Shown here in pieces: positions 8,809 to 17,700 of a stretch of DNA of 54,776 nucleotides (its first letter is position 1; every line of letters begins with the position of its first letter). The notes below the pieces were generated by a model that saw only the letters and a list, made by a program, of their open reading frames with translations, had not been told where the DNA came from and did no database searches. Source of the stretch: JBCDIQ01 sp039024295 (GTDB lineage Bacteria > Bacteroidota > Bacteroidia > J057); assembly GCA_039024295.1 (NCBI GenBank), contig JBCDIQ010000002.1:1-54776 (forward strand), written 5' to 3'. The position numbers were made by a program, and so were the translations under genes.

Positions 8809-9543
8809 ATGAAAAACATCAAATTGACCTTGACTACTTGTTTGTGCCTGCTGTTGTCCGGTACGCTGTTCGCACAAGACCTGGAAACCATTTTACAGGA
8901 GCACTATGCTGCCACGGGGATGGAAAAAAGGGCCAAGATTGACTCTTATGTGATGGTTAGCCAGACCACCGTTGGAGGAATGGAGTTCCCAACAACTACC
9001 TACCTGGTGCGACCCAGCAAGATGCGCACAGAAGTAACCTTTCAAGGTCAAACCATTGTAACGGTGTATACAGGAGATGATAACTGGATGGTCAACCCTA
9101 TGACGGGAAGCATGACCCCTCAACCCCTTGACCCCGATCAGGCAAAAATGATCAGCAGTCAGGCGGATTTTGATGGCCATTTGTATGACTATGAAAAGAA
9201 AGGTTACGAAGTTACCTACGAAGGAGCAGGAGATGTGGAAGGCACAGAAACCTATATGATCAAGGTAGCCACCAGTGAAGGCGATGAATTTATTTACCAC
9301 TTGGATAAAGATAATTATATCCCCATCATGGTATCTACTGTTACCACCATGCAAGGCGTACAGGTTACTGCTGAAACCTATATGAGTGACTATCGCATGG
9401 TAGATGGAGTAGCATTCCCCTACAGCATTGAAACCAAGGCAAACGGAAATACCACTGCAAGTGTCATCATCAAGGACATTCAGGTAGGGAAAAAACTGGA
9501 CAATTCCTTGTTCGTTCGTCCCTCTGGTTCTGATACTGACTGA
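8809..9543 (+). CDS. LolA-like secreted protein
   Basis: 244 residues with a clean signal peptide (MKNIKLTLTTCLCLLLSGTLFAQD, cleavage after about residue 23). The mature part is a run of beta strands: TYLVRPSKMRTEVTFQGQTIV, then DDNWMVNPMTG, then YHLDKDNYIPIMVSTV, then DGVAFPYSIETKANG. This is the pattern of the LolA/LolB lipoprotein-carrier fold (outer-membrane lipoprotein-sorting-like proteins of Bacteroidota). LolA proteins carry lipoproteins across the periplasm, but many paralogues in this phylum have no known cargo. This one stands alone rather than next to lolCDE. It is followed by a hairpin terminator, so it is probably a single-gene unit. Confidence 0.65.
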   Translation: MKNIKLTLTTCLCLLLSGTLFAQDLETILQEHYAATGMEKRAKIDSYVMVSQTTVGGMEFPTTTYLVRPSKMRTEVTFQGQTIVTVYTGDDNWMVNPMTGSMTPQPLDPDQAKMISSQADFDGHLYDYEKKGYEVTYEGAGDVEGTETYMIKVATSEGDEFIYHLDKDNYIPIMVSTVTTMQGVQVTAETYMSDYRMVDGVAFPYSIETKANGNTTASVIIKDIQVGKKLDNSLFVRPSGSDTD

Positions 9544-9583
9544 TCCCTGCAACAACCCTTGTAAAATCTATTTTATCACTTTA

Positions 9584-9613
9584 GAAGGGCCTTTAGAAGG
9601 TCCTTCTCTTTTT
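9584..9613 (+). terminator. Rho-independent terminator after the LolA-like gene
   Basis: GAAGGGCC (9584-9591), a 7-nt loop and GGTCCTTC (9599-9606) form an 8-bp stem with one G-U pair, followed by TCTTTTTC. It lies 40 nt after the stop of the LolA-like gene and just before the Asp-box gene. Confidence 0.7.
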
Positions 9614-9627
9614 CAACTCCTATCGTG

Positions 9628-12600
9628 ATGTTAGCTAATTTTTCCTCCTATATCTTAAGAGGGCTGATGCTTTGTGCCTCTTTGGGAGCTTTTTCTCTTT
9701 TTGCGCAGACGCCTGCATCCCTAAATGACAAGACGTTTGGTGCCATTGAAGCTCGGCACATTGGCCCTGCGGCCATGAGTGGTAGAATAGCCGCACTCGA
9801 TGCTGTCGAATCCCAGCCCAATATCCTCTACATAGGAGCTGCAAGTGGAGGGGTATGGAAATCCATCAATGGGGGAACCACCTTTAAATCTGTTTTTGAC
9901 AAACACCCTCAGTCCGTTGGTGCAGTAACCATAGACCAGTCGCACCCTGACACAGTTTGGGTGGGAACAGGTGAGCCATGGACACGAAATAGTACCTCCC
10001 AGGGCAAAGGGGTTTTTAAATCTACCAATGCCGGAAGGTCCTGGAAGCCTATGGGATTAGAAGAGACGGAACGCATTGCTGGCATTGAGATAGATCCCCG
10101 AGACCCCAATACGGTATTTGTGGCTGCGATGGGACATTTATGGGATGATCATCCAGACCGTGGGGTGTATAAGACGAAAGATGGAGGAAAAACCTGGGAA
10201 AAAGTACTGTACGTTAATGAAAAGACGGGCTGCGCCTCCATTGCCATGCATCCCCAGAACCCTGATGTACTTTTTGCGGCTATGTGGGATTTCCGGAGGA
10301 CTCCCTGGAGTTTTCGTTCAGGAGGTCCTGGAAGTGGGTTGTTCCGTTCTACTGATGGAGGAAAAACCTGGAATAAGTTGCAAGACGGATTGCCAGATGG
10401 GACCCTTGGGCGGATAGCTGTTGCGATTCCTCCAGTTAGTCCGTTCACCGTGTTTGCCCTTGTGGAAAGCAAGCAATCAGCCCTTTATCAACTAAACGAA
10501 TCGGATAGCACAGGCACCGTTTGGGAAAAGTTGGATGACACCCCTACCATGGGTGAACGCCCTTTCTATTTTTCCTTGATTGTGCCTGATCCCGTAGACA
10601 GTGCAAGAATTTACAAACCGGGGTTCCGGTTGAATGTCAGTTCAAATGGTGGCCGGAATTTTGGGTCTCCTTCCATTACCGGGGGCCGGTACCACGGAGA
10701 CTTACATGCTTTGTGGATTAATCCTAAAGATAACCGTCACCTTTACCTGGGGACGGATGGTGGGTTATACATTTCCTATGACAAGGGCAATACCTGGTCC
10801 ATGGCGCGCAACCTTCCCATCTCCCAGTTTTACCATGTGCATGCAGATAGCGAGACCCCGTATAATGTGTATGGAGGCCTCCAGGACAATGGCTCATGGT
10901 ACGGACCCAGTCGGGCAGCAGGGGGAATTTCTAATTCAGATTGGAAAAATGTAGGGTATGGAGACGGGTTTACGGTGCTGCCTCACCCCAAGGATGGTAA
11001 TCAGGTGTATTGGGCGTATCAGGGAGGAAAGGTACATATCTATTACCGCAACACAGGTGAAAGACGGCTGGTGCGCCCATTCGCAGCGAATGCCAATACC
11101 AACCTTCGGTTTAATTGGGATACCCCAATTTATTTTGGCCATGGGGAATCTCCTTCCTTGTATGTTGGGGCGCAGTTCCTCTATCGTTCTCCTGATGGAG
11201 GCGAAAGCTGGCAGCGTATTTCTCCTGATCTTACCACTAACGATCCTGAAAAGCTTACCCAAGAAAGCTCCGGCGGTCTAACGCTGGATAATTCCACCGC
11301 CGAAAACCATTGTACAATTGTTAGCATTGCAGAGTCTCCCTTTTCGGTGAATAACCTGTGGGTAGGCACAGATGACGGTCAACTGCAACACAGCACCAAT
11401 GGGGGAAAAAGCTGGAAGAACCTCACGGATCGTTTGCCGGGTTTACCGGAAAATACCTGGATCTCCTTTGTCGAGCCTAGCCCTACCGATCCCAATACTG
11501 TATGGGTAACGGCTGATGGTCATAGAACTGGTGACAAGGCACCATATGTGTACACAACTCAAAATGGGGGTAAAACCTGGACAAGGTTGGGCGAAAACCA
11601 GATTGACGGAAACTGTTACGTGATACGTCAAGATCCCGTACAGCCGAATCTCCTGTTTGTAGGAACAGAATTTGGCCTATATGTTTCAGTAGATGGGGGA
11701 AAAAAATGGGTCCGCTTTAACGGAAATGTACCGCAGGTTCCCGTCATGGACCTGTTGATTCATCCCCAAGCACAAGATTTGATCATCGGTACCCACGGCA
11801 GGGGAATCATGATCGTGGATGACCTGACGCCCATTCGCGCACTTCGTGAAGAAATGCTGGAGAAAGACCTCGTGATCCTTCCCTCCCGTCCTTTCTTGAT
11901 TCGGGCAAATGAGGGAATACAGAAGTTCCCAGGAGATGATGAATTTGTAGGAGCCAATCCTCCTAATTCTGCCTACATTACCTATTACCTGAAAAAGCGT
12001 CCCATTTTTGGAAAAATGGAAATCAACATCTACGATAAAAATGATGTTATGGTAAAGACCCTCTCAGGAACCAGAAGGAAGGGACTCAATCGGGTGGAAT
12101 GGAACATCCGTCGCAAGGCACCTCGGGTACCACGTTCCCCCAGTTTCTCGGCCTCGGCCATGTTTGGACCCACAGTTGAACCCGGGACCTATAGGGTGGA
12201 ATTGACAAAGGACGGTACCACGTACACAGATTCTATTGAAATCCAATTTGACAACAATTCCCCGCATGACGAATCAGACCGGAAGGCCAACCATGAGGCA
12301 ATTGTGAAGGCGTATAACTTACTCGAAGAACTGGCTTTTGTAGAAGCCCAGGTCCGTACCCTGGCCGATCAGACCGCTAGCATTGAACAGCAAGTAACAT
12401 CGGAGGACCTCAAAAGTCAGCTTACTTCTCTGAACAAGCGTCTGGAGGAAAAAAGAGAGCAGTTAGTGGCCACCAAATTAGGTCGGATAACCGGGCAAAT
12501 TAGGCTAAGAGAGCGACTGGCAGAGGTATACGGTGCCTTGAACAACTTCCAGGGAGCTCCCTCCCCTGCAATTATGGCGAACCTTGCGAACATTGAGCAG

Positions 12601-12741
12601 GCGATCATCGACGAGCAAGCATTCTTGAATGAGCTGATTCAGGGAGAGTTGCTGGAATTGAATCAGATGCTGAAAAAACGGGACATGCCTCCGGTTAACC
12701 CAATTTCTCTGGAAGACTTCAAATCTACAGGCACCCGATAA
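9628..12741 (+). CDS. Exported Asp-box (BNR/VPS10-like) beta-propeller protein
   Basis: 1037 residues from ATG 9628 (GTG 9625 is the only upstream alternative). A signal peptide ends near ...GAFSLFAQ. The body contains at least ten Asp-box motifs (S-x-D/N-x-G-x-T-W type), among them NGGTTF, NAGRSW, DGGKTW (twice), NGGRNF, DKGNTW, DGGESW, NGGKSW, NGGKTW and DGGKKW. They span roughly residues 70-700 and imply two stacked propellers, as in sortilin/VPS10-like and xyloglucanase-type proteins. A beta-sandwich-like stretch follows (about 760-890), then a coiled-coil-like helical tail (about 890-1010). Bacteroidota have many of these and their substrates are mostly unknown; no glycosidase catalytic site can be named by eye. 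No clear T9SS C-terminal domain is seen. Confidence 0.8.
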   Translation: MLANFSSYILRGLMLCASLGAFSLFAQTPASLNDKTFGAIEARHIGPAAMSGRIAALDAVESQPNILYIGAASGGVWKSINGGTTFKSVFDKHPQSVGAVTIDQSHPDTVWVGTGEPWTRNSTSQGKGVFKSTNAGRSWKPMGLEETERIAGIEIDPRDPNTVFVAAMGHLWDDHPDRGVYKTKDGGKTWEKVLYVNEKTGCASIAMHPQNPDVLFAAMWDFRRTPWSFRSGGPGSGLFRSTDGGKTWNKLQDGLPDGTLGRIAVAIPPVSPFTVFALVESKQSALYQLNESDSTGTVWEKLDDTPTMGERPFYFSLIVPDPVDSARIYKPGFRLNVSSNGGRNFGSPSITGGRYHGDLHALWINPKDNRHLYLGTDGGLYISYDKGNTWSMARNLPISQFYHVHADSETPYNVYGGLQDNGSWYGPSRAAGGISNSDWKNVGYGDGFTVLPHPKDGNQVYWAYQGGKVHIYYRNTGERRLVRPFAANANTNLRFNWDTPIYFGHGESPSLYVGAQFLYRSPDGGESWQRISPDLTTNDPEKLTQESSGGLTLDNSTAENHCTIVSIAESPFSVNNLWVGTDDGQLQHSTNGGKSWKNLTDRLPGLPENTWISFVEPSPTDPNTVWVTADGHRTGDKAPYVYTTQNGGKTWTRLGENQIDGNCYVIRQDPVQPNLLFVGTEFGLYVSVDGGKKWVRFNGNVPQVPVMDLLIHPQAQDLIIGTHGRGIMIVDDLTPIRALREEMLEKDLVILPSRPFLIRANEGIQKFPGDDEFVGANPPNSAYITYYLKKRPIFGKMEINIYDKNDVMVKTLSGTRRKGLNRVEWNIRRKAPRVPRSPSFSASAMFGPTVEPGTYRVELTKDGTTYTDSIEIQFDNNSPHDESDRKANHEAIVKAYNLLEELAFVEAQVRTLADQTASIEQQVTSEDLKSQLTSLNKRLEEKREQLVATKLGRITGQIRLRERLAEVYGALNNFQGAPSPAIMANLANIEQAIIDEQAFLNELIQGELLELNQMLKKRDMPPVNPISLEDFKSTGTR

Positions 12742-12781
12742 AAAAACCGCAGGTAGGGAGCTACCTGCGGCAATCTTTTTT
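12740..12781. terminator. Bidirectional terminator between Asp-box gene and TPR gene
   Basis: A perfect 10-bp stem, CCGCAGGTAG (12747-12756) with CTACCTGCGG (12761-12770) and a GGAG loop. A T-rich run (12774-12781) follows on the plus strand. On the other side an A-run (12740-12746) gives a U-tract for minus-strand transcripts. It therefore serves both convergent genes. Confidence 0.9.
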
Positions 12782-12793
12782 GTAAACGAAGGG

Positions 12794-14116
12794 TTACTGT
12801 CCTTCGTTCATCTTTCTGATTTCAGCCTGAGCCGCAGGCTTGTAAGGGCCGTACATCGCATTTTCAAATGCTTTTTTGGCTTTCTCGTAGTCTCCATCGC
12901 GGCGAGCAGCCATACCCAGCATAAAGCTGTAACGGGCCTTTGCCTTGGTGTCCACTCCCGCGGCAAGGAGCTTCTCTAGCGTGGTGATGGCATCAGCATA
13001 ACGACCAGAACCATATTCTGCCTTGGCTTTTTTGTACAATAAAGAAGAATTGTTCGGACTCGCCTCCAACGCACGATCAATCGAAGACAAGGCACCGTAG
13101 CTGTCATTGTTGCTCAATTGCAGGCTTGCTACCATGCTGTACATTTTTGCCTTTCGGTTGCCATCCTTCTCATTGTCAATGGCCATTTGATAGAAATCTA
13201 TCGCACGTCCAACGTTTCCGCGCTTCCGCTCAATTTTTCCTCGCAGAATGAACGCTTTTGAGTAATCACGCTGTAATTCCAGTGCTTTGTCGATGTACTG
13301 CTCACTCTCGTTGTATTCCCCATTCAGGTAATAACTCAGTGCCACCTTGTAGAAATACACATGGCTGGTCTGCATCATTTGTTGCTGGATGAGCTTCTTA
13401 TACGGACCAAAATTAGCTTTGCTCCAGGCCCTTCTTGCAGAGGCATTGTCTCCAAGCTTGCTATACGCAAGTCCCAGACCATAGTAATACTCCGCTTTTT
13501 CAGCAGGAGATGCACTTTTCAGGGCATCAGATTCCAAGGCACGCTCATAGTCCCGACGGGCATTTTCCCAATCTTCGTACTTCACGCTGATCTTGGCGTT
13601 GTACAGCAAGATTTTAGGGTTATCCGGGTCGATGCTTCTGGCCTCGTCAATGTGACGGCGCGCTTCATCTACCCGGTCATCCTTGAGCAGCATGCCCACC
13701 AATAAGAGTTTATAGTGTACTTTCCTTGCATCGCTTCGCTCGTAACGCGCTGCCTGATCGTAGTAGTACATCGCCTCTTCATAGTTCTTCTCCATCTTAA
13801 AAATCTTTGCAAGCAAAGAATAGGCGGGAGAATATTCACGGCGAAACTCAATGGTAAACTTGAAAGATTCTTTGGCTTTTTCGAATTCTTTCAGCTTGTA
13901 TTCGCATTTGCCACGGGCGAAGTAGTACTTATAATTTGAAGGCTCTTTTTGAATAGCCTCATCATACTTCGTCACTGCATCGCGACAGCGATTTCCTTTT
14001 CGGAGGTTTTCTGCCTCAATGAAAAATGCTTTCCCGGGGTTCTGCGCGTGGAGGTAATCGCTATTAATCCCGAAACAAAGCACCCAACAGACAGATAGGT
14101 AAAAGAGATGTTTCAT
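12794..14116 (-). CDS. Exported TPR-repeat protein
   Basis: 440 residues. The N-terminal 25 residues form a signal peptide ending ...DYLHAQ. Almost all the rest is tandem tetratricopeptide repeats: about ten 34-residue units with the usual W/L-G-x-Y...A-x-x-x-F/Y...A pattern, for example A-x-x-YYDQAARYE, ARRDYERALE, QYIDKALELQRDYSKAFILRGK and SSIDRALEASPNN. TPR arrays hold protein partners together; in this phylum periplasmic TPR proteins often serve envelope assembly or T9SS-related complexes, which is inference here. It is convergent with the Asp-box gene and shares its terminator, and it is divergent from tyrS. Confidence 0.85.
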   Translation of the reverse strand: MKHLFYLSVCWVLCFGINSDYLHAQNPGKAFFIEAENLRKGNRCRDAVTKYDEAIQKEPSNYKYYFARGKCEYKLKEFEKAKESFKFTIEFRREYSPAYSLLAKIFKMEKNYEEAMYYYDQAARYERSDARKVHYKLLLVGMLLKDDRVDEARRHIDEARSIDPDNPKILLYNAKISVKYEDWENARRDYERALESDALKSASPAEKAEYYYGLGLAYSKLGDNASARRAWSKANFGPYKKLIQQQMMQTSHVYFYKVALSYYLNGEYNESEQYIDKALELQRDYSKAFILRGKIERKRGNVGRAIDFYQMAIDNEKDGNRKAKMYSMVASLQLSNNDSYGALSSIDRALEASPNNSSLLYKKAKAEYGSGRYADAITTLEKLLAAGVDTKAKARYSFMLGMAARRDGDYEKAKKAFENAMYGPYKPAAQAEIRKMNEGQ

Positions 14117-14199
14117 GAAACTTCCTTATGTGTGTATGAGAACAAGTTAGTAAAAATCCCCACAAACATAAACGACATCGAGCTAGCATAACGCCTCAA

Positions 14200-14231
14200 A
14201 TTGGCATTAAGTATGGAATCCGGTATATTTG
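14200..14231 (+). promoter_or_regulatory. Promoter of tyrS
   Basis: TATATTTG at 14224-14231 matches TAnnTTTG exactly, with ATTG at 14200-14203 twenty nt upstream as a one-mismatch -33 box. The predicted start is near 14237, leaving a leader of about 17 nt before ATG 14254. Confidence 0.55.
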
Positions 14232-14253
14232 GTCGCTTTCCACATACTCAGTC

Positions 14254-15558
14254 ATGAATTTTATAGAAGAATTACGCTGGCGTGGGATGATCCACAATGA
14301 AGAAGGGTTGATCCCAGGCACAGAGGCGTTTTTTGCTACCCAAAAGACCGCCGGCTACATCGGATTTGACCCCACGGGGGATTCCCTGCACATTGGTAAC
14401 CTGGCCACCATCATGATGCTGGTTCACCTACAACGGGCAGGGCATACCCCCATTGCGCTGGTAGGAGGTGCCACCGGAATGGTAGGTGATCCCTCGGGAA
14501 AAGACGCAGAGCGTCAATTGCTTTCGCTGGAGCAACTTCGCCACAACCAGGAAGGTATCCGCAAGCAATTGGCGCATTTCCTCGACTTCGAAGGGGTACC
14601 TAATCCCGCCAAAATGGTGAACAACTACGACTGGTTTGGCGAGATCAAATTCCTCGAATTCCTCCGGGATGTGGGTAAGCACATCACCATCAGCTACATG
14701 ATGGCCAAAGAGTCGGTGAAGAAAAGGTTGGAAACCGGGATTTCTTACACTGAATTTGCTTACCAGCTCCTGCAAGGCTATGACTTCATGTGGCTCTATG
14801 AGAATGAAGGCGTGCGGGTACAAATGGGCGGCGCAGACCAGTGGGGCAACATCACCACCGGAACAGAATTGATTCGCCGTAAACTTGGCTCTGAGGAGCG
14901 GGCATTTGCGATTACCTGTCCATTGATCACCCGTGAGGATGGCTCCAAGTTTGGTAAATCCGCTGATGGCCAGAGTGTATGGCTATCTGCCGAAAAGACT
15001 TCCCCCTACCAGTTTTACCAGTACTGGATCAACGTGGGTGACAACGATGCGGAAAAATACATCAAGGTGTTCACCCTGAAAGGTCAGGAAGAAATCGAAC
15101 AATTGGTAGCCGCCCACCAGGAGGCACCTCATCTGCGCGGGTTGCAACAGGCCTTGGCCGAAGACGTAACAAAGCGTGTGCATGGAGAGGCGGGCCTGCA
15201 AGAGGCAAAGGCCCTGACCAATTTCTTTTTTGCCCGTAAGCTAAATCCCGAAGTGCTGGAAGCCCTCAGTCCGGAAATGTGGCAGGCAGTTGCGAGCAGT
15301 TCACCTGATACCCTTGCCATGGACAAGGAAAAATTTGGAGAAGAAGGGCTCAGCATCGTTGATTTACTCACCGACCTTGGGGTAACCAAGTCCAAAGGAG
15401 AAGCACGGCGTTCCATTGAGAAGGACCGTTCCATCTCGGTGAATGGTACTTCTTGTACGGAAACTTCCACTATGATTACCGCAAGGGATGCCTTTCATGG
15501 GCGGTACTTGCTGGTACAGCGTGGGAAGAAGAATAAGTATTTGGTTCAGTTGAACTGA
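14254..15558 (+). CDS. tyrS: Tyrosyl-tRNA synthetase
   Basis: 434 residues, the usual length for bacterial TyrRS. It charges tRNA-Tyr with tyrosine in the cytoplasm. The class I signatures are present: HIGN at 46-49 in FDPTGDSLHIGN, and KFGKS in REDGSKFGKSADG, the TyrRS form of KMSKS. The tyrosine-binding region GYDFMWLYE and QMGGADQWGNI are also clear. The C-terminal 70 residues form an S4 RNA-binding domain (KGEARRSIEKDRSISVNG). Its TGA stop overlaps by one base the left arm of the MITE-like block downstream. It is a single gene with its own promoter. Confidence 0.97.
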   Translation: MNFIEELRWRGMIHNEEGLIPGTEAFFATQKTAGYIGFDPTGDSLHIGNLATIMMLVHLQRAGHTPIALVGGATGMVGDPSGKDAERQLLSLEQLRHNQEGIRKQLAHFLDFEGVPNPAKMVNNYDWFGEIKFLEFLRDVGKHITISYMMAKESVKKRLETGISYTEFAYQLLQGYDFMWLYENEGVRVQMGGADQWGNITTGTELIRRKLGSEERAFAITCPLITREDGSKFGKSADGQSVWLSAEKTSPYQFYQYWINVGDNDAEKYIKVFTLKGQEEIEQLVAAHQEAPHLRGLQQALAEDVTKRVHGEAGLQEAKALTNFFFARKLNPEVLEALSPEMWQAVASSSPDTLAMDKEKFGEEGLSIVDLLTDLGVTKSKGEARRSIEKDRSISVNGTSCTETSTMITARDAFHGRYLLVQRGKKNKYLVQLN

Positions 15559-15991
15559 TACCAATTTTCATTAGGCAGTTCTTTTGTCATTCATTTTTGG
15601 TTGTGGGGTGTCCTTTGGGGTGCCGAAGATCAGTTTGTGTTGGACGTGGGACATGCGATTTCGCAAGCAATTACTAAGCTCATGTGAGCCTGTCACCCCG
15701 ACCATCGTGGAGGGGCCTGCTTGATGGTCAGAACCTTTATCCTTAGACCTCTCTATAAACTACTTATGACAACTTTTGCAACTAGCTATTTATCAGGGCC
15801 TAATGAAATGGACCAAATTGAAGCTCGAAATGGAAAGTTATGATGTGGTACTTTTTCAATCGAAAAAAAGTACCCAAAATTCTCCCCCAAACAATGCTTC
15901 CTCCCGCAATCCCTCGCCGCCCCCGCTGTTTGGGGAGGCCAACGCGCCTGATTTTCTGCGAAATCCTGGGCAGCAAAGATGAAATTGGTAT
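15558..15991. mobile_element. MITE-like non-coding block with terminal inverted repeats
   Basis: ATACCAATTTTCAT (15558-15571) and ATGAAATTGGTAT (15979-15991) are inverted repeats that differ by one T. Between them are 407 nt with no credible gene: the short frames have composition and repeats unlike proteins. Inside is a 10-bp hairpin, GGTACTTTTT (15847-15856) with AAAAAGTACC (15865-15874). No transposase frame and no obvious target-site duplication is seen. It could be a decayed insertion or a dispersed family repeat. Confidence 0.5.
15653..15720 (+). repeat. Diverged direct repeat, copy 1
   Basis: This 68-nt stretch resembles 16160-16227. Both begin ATGCGATTT(C/T)GCAAGC and share a later TGTCAC(C/T)CCG(A/G)CCA(T/A)CGTG core and AGGGG. 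The latter core resembles the dispersed TGTCAY-CCGA type intergenic repeats common in Bacteroidota genomes. It lies inside the MITE-like block. Confidence 0.45.
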
Positions 15992-16159
15992 AATTAACCG
16001 TTCCTTTTTTCCTGCTGTTAGCTGATTATCAGACTCTTCGATTTTTACGGCAGTATTGTTCCGGTAATATCTCTACTTGAGGTGACAAAACGGGTGTTTT
16101 AAATGTAGTCTCAAAGAGACTTTTAAGTCTTAAAATCAATTCGTTGGGGGTTATGGAAA

Positions 16160-16227
16160 ATGCGATTTTGCAAGCTAATATTCTGCACACACAGGCTTGT
16201 CACTCCGGCCAACGTGAAGGGGGCTAT
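16160..16227 (+). repeat. Diverged direct repeat, copy 2
   Basis: This is the second copy of the repeat at 15653-15720, with scattered substitutions and one-base shifts. It ends directly before ATG 16228. The rest of the 16000-16150 stretch is AT-rich, with no gene seen. Confidence 0.45.
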
Positions 16228-16251
16228 ATGAGGGTAAGGTTGCCATATTCT

Positions 16252-17394
16252 ATGCAAACAAAGGCTTTCACCTTCCTATTCGTATGGCTCACCTTCCTCC
16301 TCCAAAGCCCTGCCCAATCCCCCTACTTCTCCCGCTACGTCGGTAGCTCCTACCTCGAATCCAGCGTATTTGAGATCGACCTGTACAATCCCTCGCCTAG
16401 GCGAGTAGACATCTCCGGCTACATGATCGTGAGCCGCCAGTTTGTGTTCCTGCTACCGAGAGGCAGCCGTATTCCGCCGAGCAGCAGGTTCAGCATGGCG
16501 AAAAAATCGGGAAAAGGTGTGAGCCTGGAGTTCAGCTCCATGGAAGATTTTCTGATTCGGATTCCTACCCCTGGAGAGCAGGGAGATTATTTGGCGTTGT
16601 TTGATCGAAATGGAAACTTGGTGGATGGGTTTTACTATGCCTCTAATCGGGACGTGCAGTTCCTGCCGGATAGGGGAGAACTGGTGACCTACCAAAACAA
16701 ACGCGTTCCCTTTGAGCTGCCAGGAGAGCGCAACCGGGTATGGCAATTCCTGAGGATGCTGCCCGATCCGGCCATGGCGTTTATTCGGCAGGAAAAGGGG
16801 TGGCAGGTGACTTCTCGTCTGCGTAACTTGCGCCCGGTCACCGCTTTTGAGGGAGCCGAAGCTTCCTTTGTGGAGGGAATTGTGAACCTGCAGGTACGCA
16901 CCGCCTTTGAGGAAAACTGCCGGTTACACGTGGTAGAGCGGAGCGAAGATGGGCAAACCTTCCTACCGATTGGCGAGCTGGAAGCAATTGGTGGCCTGAC
17001 CGTCCCTGCAAACTACCGCTTTTATGATGACGAGGTAAAAACCAATCGGCGGTACTTCTACCGCTTCAAAAACGTGGATCGATTTGGGTTTGAAGTTACC
17101 TCCCGCATCCTGGAAGTGCGCACCGATCCCTTTCCAGAGGAATTCCAGATGAACGTATTCCTCGGCGGAAAAGGAGAAGTCAACCTACGGTTCTCCTCCC
17201 GCAAAGAACAGGACGTCCATATCAAATTACTCGACGAGCAGTACCGCGAAGTAGATGTCCTCTTCGATGGCAAACTCTCCGCCCAGCGGCCTCAACTCAT
17301 CAAATACAACAGCGCCTTGCCTGTAGGGAAATACTACCTCATTGCTTCTACTGAAAAGCAGCGGTTTTGGGAAGAGGTGTATGTGGGGGAGTGA
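16252..17394 (+). CDS. Exported protein with a lamin-tail-like N-terminal region
   Basis: About 380 residues from ATG 16252, whose first 22 residues (MQTKAFTFLF...SPAQS) form a signal peptide. ATG 16228, with AAGGGGG just upstream, is an alternative; the still longer frame from TTG 16144 would run through the repeat and is unlikely. Residues about 30-150 read like a lamin-tail domain: VFEIDLYNPSPRRVDISGY, then F-L-L-P-R-G-S-R-I-P-P-S-S-R-F, then DYLALFDRNGNLVDGFYY. The rest is beta-rich, with a possible fibronectin-like segment (LHVVERSEDGQTF) near 230-290. The C-terminal 60 residues (VNLRFSSRKEQDVHIKLLDEQYREV...LPVGKYYLIASTEKQRFWEEVYV) have the outline of a T9SS sorting domain. It is probably secreted; the function is unknown. 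Confidence 0.65.
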   Translation: MQTKAFTFLFVWLTFLLQSPAQSPYFSRYVGSSYLESSVFEIDLYNPSPRRVDISGYMIVSRQFVFLLPRGSRIPPSSRFSMAKKSGKGVSLEFSSMEDFLIRIPTPGEQGDYLALFDRNGNLVDGFYYASNRDVQFLPDRGELVTYQNKRVPFELPGERNRVWQFLRMLPDPAMAFIRQEKGWQVTSRLRNLRPVTAFEGAEASFVEGIVNLQVRTAFEENCRLHVVERSEDGQTFLPIGELEAIGGLTVPANYRFYDDEVKTNRRYFYRFKNVDRFGFEVTSRILEVRTDPFPEEFQMNVFLGGKGEVNLRFSSRKEQDVHIKLLDEQYREVDVLFDGKLSAQRPQLIKYNSALPVGKYYLIASTEKQRFWEEVYVGE

Positions 17395-17534
17395 GGGTTG
17401 GACAAAATTCCCTTGGGAAACATTGGTAGAAATTTTCGAGAGCAACTTTATAGGTCCTGGAAAGTTATTTCTCCAACTGCTTCGATCCCCTTCTTTTCTA
17501 CGTCTAGAAAAACAGATGGCTGGATAAAGTCCAT

Positions 17535-17557
17535 AAAAAAACCCCGGAAACCGGGGT
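17535..17557 (-). terminator. Terminator of tRNA-Leu
   Basis: On the minus strand ACCCCGG (17557-17551), TTT and CCGGGGT (17547-17541) form a 7-bp GC-rich stem followed by a run of six more T (to 17535). It lies 5 nt after the tRNA. Confidence 0.9.
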
Positions 17558-17562
17558 GCCTG

Positions 17563-17648
17563 TGCGGATGAGAGGACTCGAACCTCCACGGGATTTAACT
17601 CCCACTAGAACCTGAATCTAGCGCGTCTACCAATTCCGCCACATCCGC
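17563..17648 (-). tRNA. tRNA-Leu (CAG anticodon)
   Basis: An 86-nt class II tRNA. The acceptor stem GCGGATG pairs with CATCCGC. The anticodon stem CTAGA/TCTAG holds the loop TTCAGGT, giving anticodon CAG, which reads CUG. A variable arm with GGGA/TCCC confirms the long-arm leucine type, and the T-arm has GGTTCGAGTCC. The discriminator is A and the 3' CCA is not encoded (the following bases read CAG). Confidence 0.95.
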
Positions 17649-17660
17649 GCTTAGGGTGTG

Positions 17661-17690
17661 CAAATATAGTAGAATTTTTCCACCTGCAAA
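17661..17690 (-). promoter_or_regulatory. Promoter of tRNA-Leu
   Basis: On the minus strand TTTG (17690-17687), an 18-nt spacer and TATATTTG (17668-17661) match the Bacteroidota sigma consensus. The predicted start is about 7 nt before the tRNA's mature 5' end. Confidence 0.7.
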
Positions 17691-17700
17691 ACCTCTCTGT

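Noticed and set aside
15776..16025. Short frames inside the MITE-like block
   Set aside because: They have low-complexity Pro/Arg/Ser content, lie inside a repeat-type block and have no start signal or homology-like pattern.
16144..16251. Upstream extension of the lamin-tail-like gene from TTG 16144
   Set aside because: It runs through the diverged direct repeat and would put 36 residues before a clear signal peptide.
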